Assembly (NCBI GenBank): GCA_001797815.1
Contig: MGQK01000126.1
Coordinates: 1,254 to 9,790 of the forward strand
Source: Deltaproteobacteria bacterium RBG_13_61_14
Lineage (GTDB): Bacteria > RBG-13-61-14
DNA length: 8,537 nt
Direction: 5' to 3'
The notes below the pieces were generated by a model. That model was not told where the DNA came from, did no database searches, and was given only the letters and a program-made list of their open reading frames with translations. Below are positions 1 to 6,702 of the stretch, in pieces (within the stretch, counting starts at the first letter, position 1; every line of letters begins with the position of its first letter). A program made the position numbers and the translations under genes.

Positions 1-168
1 CAACTGGATCACGCCTTCCAGGAAATCCGGGGACCGGGGCAGGGGCGTGATCTTGAGCGGCCGGATGATCTGCTTGATCTTCATAATGTCCACCGCGTAG
101 GGCTGGCCCTCGACCTTGAAGCAGGCCACCTTCAGCTCCGGTCCCACCAGTTCGGAATTCACGTTCAT
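1..168 (-). CDS. cheW: CheW-like coupling protein, N-terminal part (cut by window edge)
   Basis: The first 56 codons of a second CheW-type adaptor; the rest lies beyond base 1. CheW proteins link the CheA kinase to chemoreceptors in the cytoplasmic signalling array. The visible residues fit the start of a CheW domain: KVACFKVEGQPYAVDI gives the first beta strands, KIKQIIRP matches the usual V-x-E-I-I segment, and ITPLPRSPDFLEGVIQL is the conserved 'T-x-x-P-x-x-P-x-x-(V/L)-x-G-V-(I/x)-(N/x)-L' stretch that runs into the R-G-x-x-(I/L)-P motif. The ATG at 168 is 11 bases after the TAG stop of the preceding CheW gene, with a modest GTGAG ribosome-binding sequence at 176-172, so it is the next gene of the same operon. 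Unlike its neighbour it has almost no N-terminal extension. A CheV-type CheW-REC fusion cannot be excluded because the C-terminus is not visible. Confidence 0.88.
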   Translation of the reverse strand, partial: MNVNSELVGPELKVACFKVEGQPYAVDIMKIKQIIRPLKITPLPRSPDFLEGVIQL

Positions 169-179
169 GGACTCACTCG

Positions 180-1202
180 CTAGTGCATGGTCGGCGGCGC
201 CAGCACTTTTTCCAGGTGGAGGAGGATCAGCATGCGGCCTTCGCTGCGGCCGATCCCCTCGAGATATTCCGCTTCCAGGCCGCCCAGGACGGGCGGAGGC
301 GGTTCGATGCCGGCCGCGGGAATCCGCACCACCTGCCGGACCCGGTCCACGATCAGGCCGATGGACTTGGCCCCTTCCCGCACCACGATGATCCGTGTCT
401 CCCGGGTATGCTCGCGCCGGGCCAGGCCCAGCCGCCGGCGCAAGTCGAAGACGGGGATGATCACGCCCCGCAGGGAGATGACACCCAGGACGTACTCCGG
501 CGCCCGCGGCACCGGGGTGATCTCCCGCATCTTGATGATCTGCTGCACCAGGGTGAGCCGGATCGCGTAGCTCTCCTGGGCGAGCTGGAAGCTTAAAAGC
601 TCCAGTTGCTCGCCGAGATCCTCTTGCGTCTCCTCGCCGAACTCCCGGCGGTAGAGGTCTTCACTGACCAGTTCCAGGAAATCATCCTTTTCCGCCCCCA
701 GGGTGTCCAGGTCAGGACCAAGGGCTGCCGGGGGCGGCTTGGGCGCAGCACTCTTTTTCGTCAGCTGCGGCGGAGCCGGCCTTGGCGCGGGTTTTTCCGG
801 CGGTCTCGGCGGCAGGACGCCCAGCTCGAATTCGGCATCCTCGTCGGGTGGAAGCGGCAAGTCCTCGCCGAAGGACATATCCACAAAGATGTCCTCCTCG
901 GAAGGCGGGCCTTTGGCCGGGGCCGGCGGAGGCGGCGCCACGGCCCTGGGCTTGGCCGGACCGGGGGCGCTGCTCGCCTTGGCTTTCTGGACCGGCGGCT
1001 TCGGAGTTTTAGCGGCCGGTTCCTGCTTCGGCTTGGGCTTGCGCTGGCTTTTGGCTGCTTCGGCCAGCCGGGCTTTTTTCGGCGGCGGGAGCGCCGGAGC
1101 CGGCTCCGCGGCTTGGGCCGGGGCCTCTTTCCCCTGCCGGCGGGCCTTTTCTTCCTGTTCGGCCTTCTCGCGCGCTTTCTTTCTGGCTTGAACGATGTCC
1201 AT
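180..1202 (-). CDS. cheW: CheW-domain protein with long Lys/Pro/Ala-rich N-terminal extension
   Basis: 340 residues, about twice a normal CheW (about 150-170). Residues 1-75 are strongly basic and rich in K, R, A, P and Q (starting MDIVQARKKAREKAEQ), 76-100 are Pro/Ala, 101-130 are acidic (SEEDIFVDMSFGEDLPLPPDE), and 131-165 are again Pro-rich. An acidic helix-like stretch (about 165-198) leads into a complete CheW domain at about 199-336. Its hallmarks are LLSFQLAQESYAI, VQQIIKMREITPVPRAPEYVLGVISLRG, the IPVFDLRRRLGL loop at 249-260 and IGLIVDRVRQVVRI. The domain should couple CheA to receptors; the job of the extension is unknown, but it looks disordered and could act as a tether or binding tail. 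The ATG at 1202 lies 3 bases after the TAA of the ATPase gene; I see no strong Shine-Dalgarno, so translational coupling is likely. Product call sure; function of the extension unassigned. Confidence 0.93.
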   Translation of the reverse strand: MDIVQARKKAREKAEQEEKARRQGKEAPAQAAEPAPALPPPKKARLAEAAKSQRKPKPKQEPAAKTPKPPVQKAKASSAPGPAKPRAVAPPPPAPAKGPPSEEDIFVDMSFGEDLPLPPDEDAEFELGVLPPRPPEKPAPRPAPPQLTKKSAAPKPPPAALGPDLDTLGAEKDDFLELVSEDLYRREFGEETQEDLGEQLELLSFQLAQESYAIRLTLVQQIIKMREITPVPRAPEYVLGVISLRGVIIPVFDLRRRLGLARREHTRETRIIVVREGAKSIGLIVDRVRQVVRIPAAGIEPPPPVLGGLEAEYLEGIGRSEGRMLILLHLEKVLAPPTMH

Positions 1203-1205
1203 GGT

Positions 1206-2108
1206 TTATTTGGCCCATGCCACGGCCGGGGCGGCCTCGTTCTTCTTTTTGCGCGGCCACTCCGGCATGGGTTCAGGGTTCTCCGGTTCGATCTCGTCAT
1301 CGGCCAGGGCCATGCCCAAATCTTGCGCCACGTTGGCGATGATCTCGGGCGTGATCACCTTGGCTTCCCGGCCGAAGCCTTCGAGCAAGGCGGCGCCGGC
1401 GAGGTTGTTGATCCGCCGGGGAATGCCCCGGCTCAGGCGCCAGATCAACGCCGTCGCCTCGCGGCTGAAGAGCCCTTGCTTGCCGCCGGCCTGTTCCAGG
1501 CGATAGCGGAGGTAAGCCTCGGTGCCGGCCCGGTCGAGCGCGCCCAGGTGATAGCGGAGCCCGATGCGCTGGCGGAAGGCCTCGTAGGCCGGGTGCTCCA
1601 GGCGCCTGAACAGGTCGGGCTGGCCGATCAGGATCATGGCCAGCAGGTTAACCTCGTCCAGTTGGAAGTTGGTGAGGAGACGGATTTCCTCGAAGGTCTC
1701 CCGGCCGGGGATGAGCTGGGCCTCGTCCAGGATGAGCACCGGGCAGATGCCCTTGTCATAGCAGTCGTAGAGCAGCCCGTTCACCTGGTCCACCAGGTCG
1801 GAGCGGAAATACTTGGGCGGCTCGGCGCCCAGCCGCACCGCCACCGTGCGCAGGAGCTGGTTGGGGGTGAGGCGGGGGTTGATGATCAGGGCCACCCGGT
1901 AGTTCTCGCCCAGCCGGTCAATCAGCGTCCGGGAAAGGGTGGTCTTGCCCGAGCCGATCTCGCCGGTGAGCAGCATCAGCTCGCGGTCCTCCACCGCCTG
2001 CTCCATCCGCGCCAGCGCCTCGGCGTAAGCCGGGCCCAGGTAGAGCATGCCCGGGTCCGGCGTCTTGACAAAGGGCTTGCGCTTCAGATGGTAGAATTCC
2101 CGGTACAT
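1206..2108 (-). CDS. ExeA/GspA-type AAA+ ATPase in a chemosensory operon
   Basis: 300 residues from the ATG at 2108. It opens with MYREFYHLKRKPFVKTPDPGMLYLG, the typical N-terminus of the ExeA/GspA and MSHA-associated ATPase family (F-x-L-x-x-x-P-F-x-x-(T/S)-P-D-P). Walker A is GEIGSGKTT (49-57), Walker B LILDEAQ (125-131), a sensor-1-like ILIGQPDL follows at about 159-166, QRI at about 180-182 fits the arginine-finger position, and RGIPRRINNL (about 227-236) is sensor 2. The C-terminal 30 residues are charged, with a KKK patch. Relatives bind ATP and work with type II secretion (ExeA with ExeB inserts the secretin) or pilus machinery; transposition ATPases such as TniB are more distant. There is no transmembrane segment or peptidoglycan-binding domain, both of which ExeA has. 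A GTG at 2120 overlapping the CheA stop (GTGA) would add four residues, but the ATG has GAGGA five bases upstream and fits the family start. Its place between cheA and cheW suggests a role in the pathway's output; this is inference. Confidence 0.93.
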   Translation of the reverse strand: MYREFYHLKRKPFVKTPDPGMLYLGPAYAEALARMEQAVEDRELMLLTGEIGSGKTTLSRTLIDRLGENYRVALIINPRLTPNQLLRTVAVRLGAEPPKYFRSDLVDQVNGLLYDCYDKGICPVLILDEAQLIPGRETFEEIRLLTNFQLDEVNLLAMILIGQPDLFRRLEHPAYEAFRQRIGLRYHLGALDRAGTEAYLRYRLEQAGGKQGLFSREATALIWRLSRGIPRRINNLAGAALLEGFGREAKVITPEIIANVAQDLGMALADDEIEPENPEPMPEWPRKKKNEAAPAVAWAK

Positions 2109-2113
2109 CGGGT

Positions 2114-2118
2114 TCCTC
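2114..2118 (-). promoter_or_regulatory. Shine-Dalgarno of the ExeA-type ATPase gene
   Basis: GAGGA on the minus strand, five bases before the ATG at 2108. The TGA stop of cheA (2119-2117) overlaps it, so ribosomes ending CheA translation sit on this site. It decides the ATG at 2108 over the GTG at 2120. Confidence 0.6.
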
Positions 2119-4216
2119 ACACTCCACTCGCCCCGGTGACCTCGGCGGCGCGAAAGAGGCTGCTCGCCGCCTCTTCCATCAAGTCCACCACGTCCAAGAC
2201 CAGGATGGTTTTTTGGCTGCCCAGTTCGGTGGCGCCGGCAATCCCCCGGATCCCCTTGAGCGCCTCGCCCACCGACTTGATCACGATATCCTGCCGGCCG
2301 CGCATCTTGTCCACCACCAGGCCCAGCCGCTTCTCCGCGATCCCCACCTTGACCACGAACAGTTCGTCGGTGGCATATTCCTCTTCCTCGGGCGTGCGCG
2401 GCCGCGGCCTCAGCCCGAAGAAGCGGGCCAGGCGCAGCAAGGGCAGGGTGCGCTCGCGCAGCTCGATCACTTCCCGGCCCTCGATGGTCTGGATCTCGTC
2501 CGGGCTGACTACCAGGCTTTCCTGCACCGCGTTGAGGGGGATGGCGAAGGTCTCGGTGCCGGCCTCGATGATCAGCGCCTGGATGATGGCCAGGGTGATG
2601 GGCAGGGTGATGCTGACGGTGGTGCCTTCGCCCGGCGAGCTCAAGAGGTCAATCGCCCCGCTCAGAGCCGAGATGTTGCTCTTGACCACGTCCAGGCCCA
2701 CGCCCCGTCCGGAGATTTCGCTCACTTTCTCCGCGGTGGAAAAGCCGGGCAGGAACAAAAGCTCGTTCAGCTCTTCCGGCTTCAGCTCGGCCGAGACATC
2801 CGCCAGGCCCATCTGCGCCGCCTTCTTCTTGATGCGGGCATAGTCCAGGCCGGCGCCGTCGTCCTGGATCTCGATCACCACGTGGTTGCCGCGCTGGAAA
2901 GCGCGGAGCCGGATCAGACCCCGCTCGGGCTTGCCCAACTGGATCCGCTCCGCCTTGATCTCGATCCCGTGGTCCAGGGAGTTGCGGATTACGTGCATGA
3001 GCGGGTCGGCCAGATCCTCGATGATCAACTTGTCCAACTCGGTCTGCCCGCCCTCGGTGACAAACTCCACCTCCTTGCCCAGCTCCCGGGAGAGCTTGCG
3101 GAGGTTGCGGGAGAGCTTGTCAAAGACCTGGCCGATCGGCACCATCCGCACTTCCAGCACGCCCTGCTGGAGCTCGGAAAGCTTGCGCTCGAGGGCGCGG
3201 TTGGCCTTGAACAGCTCGATCATCAGCTCGGAGAAGCCCGCCTCCGCCTTGAGCCGCTCGATGAGCTGGGCGATGATGTTTTTAAAGAGCACCAGCTCGC
3301 CCACGATGTTCATCAGGTTATCCAACTTGCCGATGTCCACCCGCACCGTCTGGCTGATGCTCCGCAGCGATCCTTCTAATCCGGTCTCCACCACGGGCTC
3401 GGCCGGTTCGGCCGGTTCGGCCGGCTCGACCTCGGGTTCCGCCTTGGCCTCCGGCGCGGCCGGGGCCGTCCCGGCCCGGAGCTCCTTCACTTCCACCAAG
3501 CGGTCGGCCAGGGCTTCCCGCACCTGCTCGCGGGGCCGGTCGGTGCCGAGCAAGAGGATGAAGGTGATCTGCTCGTCGGAAGAGGCGTCCGCGCTGGGCA
3601 GGGTGGTGATGATCTCGCCCAGTTTTTTCGCCGCCTGCTGCAACTGTCCCAGATCCTCGTCAAAGGTGCTCAGGCTGAAGCTGGCCCGGAGCTGATACAA
3701 GCCCACGCCTTCCCGGAGGTTCTCGCTCAGGCGGTGCTCCTCGTACTCGGTGAGCACCGAGAGGATCTCGGGGCCGATCCCGACCCGGCGGAAGAGGTCG
3801 GCCTCCGACTCCGCCCCCTGCACGTCCACGTGCTCCAGGCGGTGGAGCAGGTCATCCAGTCTGGGAATTTCACCGGTCTGGCCCTCGCCCTTGCGCACCA
3901 CGATCTGGCGGAGCATTTCCACGGCCTCGAAGAGGAGGTCGAGCACGCGGAGGCCGAGCTGGATCTTGCCCATACGCAGCCGGTCGAGCAGGGTCTCCAG
4001 GGTGTGGCTGAGCCGGGTCATCTCGGCAAAGCCGAACAGCCCGGAGATGCCCTTGAGCGAGTGGGCGGCGCGGAAGATGTTGTTGATCAGCGCGGGATCG
4101 GTCTTGCCCTTGCCGTGCCGGACGCTCTGGTCCAGGGCCAAGAGGTCCCGGTTGAGCGAATCAATGATCTCCTCGGACTCGCCCAGGAACTCGCGAATGT
4201 TGATTTCCGCCGCCAT
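2117..4216 (-). CDS. cheA: Chemotaxis histidine kinase CheA
   Basis: A full-length CheA of 699 residues from ATG 4216, or 706 from a GTG at 4237 that overlaps the cheY stop as GTGA. It autophosphorylates on the HPt histidine and passes phosphate to CheY-type receivers. Numbering from the GTG: HPt (P1) about 13-115 with the phosphorylated His59 in FRAAHSLKG; a P2-like domain about 165-255 (GLYQLRASFSLSTFDEDL to FILLLGTDRP); a Glu/Pro/Ala linker with an EPA triplet repeat about 265-285; dimerisation P3 about 295-360; and the HATPase domain with N box HVIRNSLDHG (415-424), G1 DDGAGLD (459-465), F box LFLPGFS (494-500) and G2 GRGVGLDVVK (510-519). A CheW-like P5 regulatory domain covers about 555-690. 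All catalytic motifs are intact. I prefer the ATG because MAAEINIREFLGESEEIIDSL fits a normal HPt start, but neither start has an ideally placed ribosome-binding site (GGGAG abuts the GTG; AGGGAG is 12 bases from the ATG). No receiver domain is fused to it. Confidence 0.97.
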   Translation of the reverse strand: MAAEINIREFLGESEEIIDSLNRDLLALDQSVRHGKGKTDPALINNIFRAAHSLKGISGLFGFAEMTRLSHTLETLLDRLRMGKIQLGLRVLDLLFEAVEMLRQIVVRKGEGQTGEIPRLDDLLHRLEHVDVQGAESEADLFRRVGIGPEILSVLTEYEEHRLSENLREGVGLYQLRASFSLSTFDEDLGQLQQAAKKLGEIITTLPSADASSDEQITFILLLGTDRPREQVREALADRLVEVKELRAGTAPAAPEAKAEPEVEPAEPAEPAEPVVETGLEGSLRSISQTVRVDIGKLDNLMNIVGELVLFKNIIAQLIERLKAEAGFSELMIELFKANRALERKLSELQQGVLEVRMVPIGQVFDKLSRNLRKLSRELGKEVEFVTEGGQTELDKLIIEDLADPLMHVIRNSLDHGIEIKAERIQLGKPERGLIRLRAFQRGNHVVIEIQDDGAGLDYARIKKKAAQMGLADVSAELKPEELNELLFLPGFSTAEKVSEISGRGVGLDVVKSNISALSGAIDLLSSPGEGTTVSITLPITLAIIQALIIEAGTETFAIPLNAVQESLVVSPDEIQTIEGREVIELRERTLPLLRLARFFGLRPRPRTPEEEEYATDELFVVKVGIAEKRLGLVVDKMRGRQDIVIKSVGEALKGIRGIAGATELGSQKTILVLDVVDLMEEAASSLFRAAEVTGASGV
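3399..3425 (-). repeat. Three tandem 9-bp units in the CheA linker
   Basis: Plus-strand TCGGCCGGT, TCGGCCGGT and TCGGCCGGC stand head to tail and encode repeated Glu-Pro-Ala in the disordered linker between the P2-like and dimerisation domains of CheA. Gain or loss of a unit would stay in frame and change linker length only. Confidence 0.75.
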
Positions 4217-4233
4217 GCTCGCGCGCTGCTCCC

Positions 4234-4608
4234 TCACTCTCCCAGATACTTTTTCACCAGGTCTTGCAACTCCGCCGGGTTGACCGGCTTGACCAGGTAT
4301 GCGTCGGCTCCCAGGGCCAGGCCTTTCTCGCGGTCGCGCTCGGCTCCCTCGGTGGTGACCACAATCAGGGGAATGCTGGAATACTGGAGGTTGTTCTTCA
4401 CGAAATTGATCAGCTCCAGCCCGTTGATATCGGGCATGTTGATGTCGGTGATGATCAGGCTGTACTTGCGCCGGGGCAAGAGTTTCAAGGCCTCGAACCC
4501 GCTGGAGGCCTCGATAATCTCGAAGTCGTCGATCTCCTCCAGGGTCGCCACCAGGAAGGCGCGGGTGGTCGCCGAATCTTCCGCCAGCAGAATGCAGTGC
4601 TGCGACAT
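4234..4608 (-). CDS. cheY: Single-domain response regulator, CheY-like
   Basis: 124 residues, exactly one receiver domain and nothing else, as in CheY. The acid pair is E10-D11 (ILLAEDSATTR, with E in the place of the first Asp, a common substitution), the phosphorylated aspartate is D55 in ITDINMPDING, the switch Thr is T85 (VVTTEGAE), the aromatic switch is Y104, and the conserved lysine is K107 (YLVKPVNP). CheA, encoded immediately downstream, is the natural phosphodonor. Without an output domain it must act by binding a partner: a flagellar switch, a pilus motor component, or the PATAN regulator encoded just upstream. Alternatively it could be a phosphate sink. The ATG at 4608 lies 5 bases after the upstream stop and has a good ribosome-binding site. 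Confidence 0.95.
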   Translation of the reverse strand: MSQHCILLAEDSATTRAFLVATLEEIDDFEIIEASSGFEALKLLPRRKYSLIITDINMPDINGLELINFVKNNLQYSSIPLIVVTTEGAERDREKGLALGADAYLVKPVNPAELQDLVKKYLGE

Positions 4609-4613
4609 CGCGG

Positions 4614-6578
4614 TTACCTCGCCTTGCTCCTCAGCGCCGGCTCCGTCTCGCGCAGTTCCTGGATCCGGCGCTCCAAGAGCGCCTTTTCCATGGCCAGGCC
4701 GGCCTGGGCCAGGAAGATCTCCAGGCTTTCGGTATCCCCGATTTCCTTGCTCTCGGGCAAGTTGTCCCCGTAGAGGATGGCCGCGATGCGGCCGCCGGCG
4801 ATGATGGGGGCGACAAACACCTCAGCCGGCTCCAGGCCACCCAGCCGCTCGATCAGGTAGTCGTTCCACTTGGTGTGGCGGAGCCGTTTTTTCAGCACCA
4901 TCCGTTTTTGCACGGTTTCCTGGAAGATGCTGGGCTCGCTCAAGGGGATGCGCATGCGCCGCACGTGCTTTTCCGGATCCACGCCGTTCAAGTCAATCCC
5001 AAACTGGCCCAGCCCGGCGATCTGGTTGCGGGCGACCAGGAAGATCACGGCCCGGTTCATCATTTCCGCGGCGAAGCGGAGCACGAGCAGGGTGATCTGG
5101 CCGCTGGAGGAGGGGTCATTGAGCTCCGAGATCATGGCCTTGAGCATGGCCAGCCCCCGGCTGGGCACCACCTCCAGAGGACCGCTCCCCGGCGTAAAGT
5201 CTTCATCCCCCATCTCCCGGCGCAACTCTTCGCCCAGATTGATCAGGCCCTCACCCTCCCGCGGCCGCGGGCGCGCCGGCGCCGGAAGGGAGTCCAGGGC
5301 GTTTTCCAGCACCGCCACAAAGTTCTGCAGCTCCGGGGTGGAAAAGTCTTCTTCCAATTGCGAGCTTTTCGGCTTGAAGAAGAAGAACCGGGTGCCCAGG
5401 CTCTTCGCCTTGGTCTGGGCCGTGGGGTTCTCGTAGTCGGTCATCAGGATGCACGGCACCTCCGGCCGCTCGGCACGCACCCGCTCAATCAGGTCCAGGC
5501 CGCCCAGGTAGTTGGCCTCGTCCCAGCCCGGCATCAGCAAATCCGCGACCAGGACCGGCGGTTCTTTTTCGGCGGAGAGGGAGCTCAGCCGGTGCATGAC
5601 TTGGGAAACCCGGGCAAAGCTCTCCACCCGGAACCCCTTGGGCTTAAGGTAAAAGGCCAGGGATTTCGCCATCAAGGGATCGTCGTCCACCACCAGGACC
5701 AGCCGACCAGTGCCGGACGCCGAGACCGGCGGCAAGGGTTGCGGTTCTGCCGGAGGCGGAGCCGGGAGTTCTTTCTGCGCCGCAGGGGCTTCGGCTGAAA
5801 ATTCCTCCCCAGCCGGCGCGGGGTGAGGATTTTTCTCGGCGCCGGCGGCAATCTCCGGAGCCGGCGGAGGGGGCGCCTCGGACTGAGCTGGGGCCGGGGG
5901 CGAGGGGGTCTCAACTTTTTCGTGAGCTTCCACCACGGCGACAAAGTCGGCGACCGAGGAAAAATCATCCTCGGCCAGGGAACTGCCTGGGCCGGCCGCG
6001 GGCGCTTTAGCCGGCAGGGGTTCCGGCGGTCGGGTCCGTGGCGGCCCCACGGGCGCGGCCGCGGTCGAGCGCCGGCGCTCGTCCTGGAGTCGGGTGCCTT
6101 CCATGGCCAGGTATTGCGGGCTCAGGCCCACCTCCAGGACAAAGGCCTGAAGCTGGGGCGGAAAGTTCTTGATTTCCGGCTCGATTTCCATCAGCTCAAA
6201 GTTGAAGTTGCCTTCGGGCCAGGCGAAAAAGCTGAAGACGGTTTCTTCAATCTGCTCCTTGACGATTTGATCAATCAGGGTATGGGCAATATGACCCTGT
6301 CGCATCAGGATTTGGCGAAAATCGGTTTTGCCCTTTTGGACCGCGGCCAGCATGCCTTCCCAGTCCGCGGCGGAGATCGCGCCCTGCTCGACCAAGGCCA
6401 GGCCCAGGTTGGGCTTGACCTGGTTGCCGAGCGCCGCCACCACCTGGCCGTCCCGGAAAATGATCTTGCCCCGCATGTCCCCCCAATTCAGGTTGAGGAC
6501 CCCTGATTTGCGGGAAAGGCTGACGATCTGGAGGATGTCCCCCAGACCGAGATCTTCCAGACTGCCCACCAAGCTCAT
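4614..6578 (-). CDS. PATAN (DUF4388)-receiver-GAF-like response regulator
   Basis: 654 residues, first gene of the chemosensory operon. Residues 1-165 are a PATAN/DUF4388 domain: MSLVGSLEDLGLGDILQIVSLSRKSGVLNL, then GKIIFRDGQVVAA and the helical part LGLALVEQGAIS to EETVFSFFAWPEGNFNFEL. A Pro/Ala/Glu-rich linker (about 170-290) follows. A receiver domain covers about 292-430, with acidic cluster D298-D300, phosphorylated D346 (LVADLLMPG), T380 and K402 (FFFFKPK). The C-terminal part, about 465-640, looks like a divergent GAF domain (ITLLVLRFAAEMMNRAVIFLVARNQI to VFVAPIIAGGRIAAILYGDN) ending in a charged helix. There is no DNA-binding or enzymatic output, so it probably works by protein contacts. 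In cyanobacteria PATAN-REC proteins (PatA, PixG) accompany che-type operons that control type IV pili; here the order matches PATAN-REC, with an extra GAF-like tail. The ATG at 6578 has only a weak purine-rich site (AGCGAG) upstream. Domain calls 1 and 2 are sure, the GAF call moderate. Confidence 0.93.
   Translation of the reverse strand: MSLVGSLEDLGLGDILQIVSLSRKSGVLNLNWGDMRGKIIFRDGQVVAALGNQVKPNLGLALVEQGAISAADWEGMLAAVQKGKTDFRQILMRQGHIAHTLIDQIVKEQIEETVFSFFAWPEGNFNFELMEIEPEIKNFPPQLQAFVLEVGLSPQYLAMEGTRLQDERRRSTAAAPVGPPRTRPPEPLPAKAPAAGPGSSLAEDDFSSVADFVAVVEAHEKVETPSPPAPAQSEAPPPPAPEIAAGAEKNPHPAPAGEEFSAEAPAAQKELPAPPPAEPQPLPPVSASGTGRLVLVVDDDPLMAKSLAFYLKPKGFRVESFARVSQVMHRLSSLSAEKEPPVLVADLLMPGWDEANYLGGLDLIERVRAERPEVPCILMTDYENPTAQTKAKSLGTRFFFFKPKSSQLEEDFSTPELQNFVAVLENALDSLPAPARPRPREGEGLINLGEELRREMGDEDFTPGSGPLEVVPSRGLAMLKAMISELNDPSSSGQITLLVLRFAAEMMNRAVIFLVARNQIAGLGQFGIDLNGVDPEKHVRRMRIPLSEPSIFQETVQKRMVLKKRLRHTKWNDYLIERLGGLEPAEVFVAPIIAGGRIAAILYGDNLPESKEIGDTESLEIFLAQAGLAMEKALLERRIQELRETEPALRSKAR
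4616..4620 (-). promoter_or_regulatory. Shine-Dalgarno of cheY
   Basis: GAGGT on the minus strand, seven bases before the ATG at 4608. Its last base is the first T of the TAA stop codon (4616-4614) of the upstream PATAN regulator gene, which points to coupled translation. Confidence 0.6.
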
Positions 6579-6659
6579 GGCAAACTAATCTCGCTTCATC
6601 TTCCCCGGGCAATTGGGGGGTGATGATTGCACCGGAACCTCACAATCCTCTCTCTTAAA

Positions 6660-6686
6660 ATTATCATAGCCCACTCCGAATGTAAA
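6660..6686 (-). promoter_or_regulatory. Candidate sigma-70-type promoter of the chemosensory operon
   Basis: On the minus strand TTTACA (6686-6681, five of six bases of the -35 consensus) is followed after 15 bases by GATAAT (6665-6660, five of six of the -10 consensus), in a locally AT-rich patch. Spacing is two short of the usual 17. Transcription would begin near 6653 and leave a leader of about 75 nt before the ATG at 6578. A weak 5-bp stem (6609-6613 with 6626-6630) lies in the leader. It is the best promoter-like match I see in this gap, but it is a visual match only. Confidence 0.35.
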
Positions 6687-6702
6687 GAGGTGATTGGGAG
6701 AG

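Noticed and set aside
606-2843. A long open frame on the plus strand, and several others opposite the che genes (for example 2213-3379 and 3734-4804)
   Set aside because: They lie antisense to genes with unmistakable conserved domains. Their translations are rich in Arg, Leu, Gly and His without family resemblance, as expected from the opposite strand of GC-rich genes with strong codon bias.
3399-3425. CRISPR-like or regulatory repeat array
   Set aside because: Units are only 9 bp, have no spacers, and encode Glu-Pro-Ala in the CheA linker; it is a coding microsatellite. No CRISPR array, tRNA or rRNA was seen anywhere in the window.
6660-6690. Flagellar sigma-28 promoter before the chemosensory operon
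   Set aside because: The -10 area ends in GATAA, but the GCC before it and the TAAA-type -35 at the right distance are absent; a housekeeping-type reading fits better.
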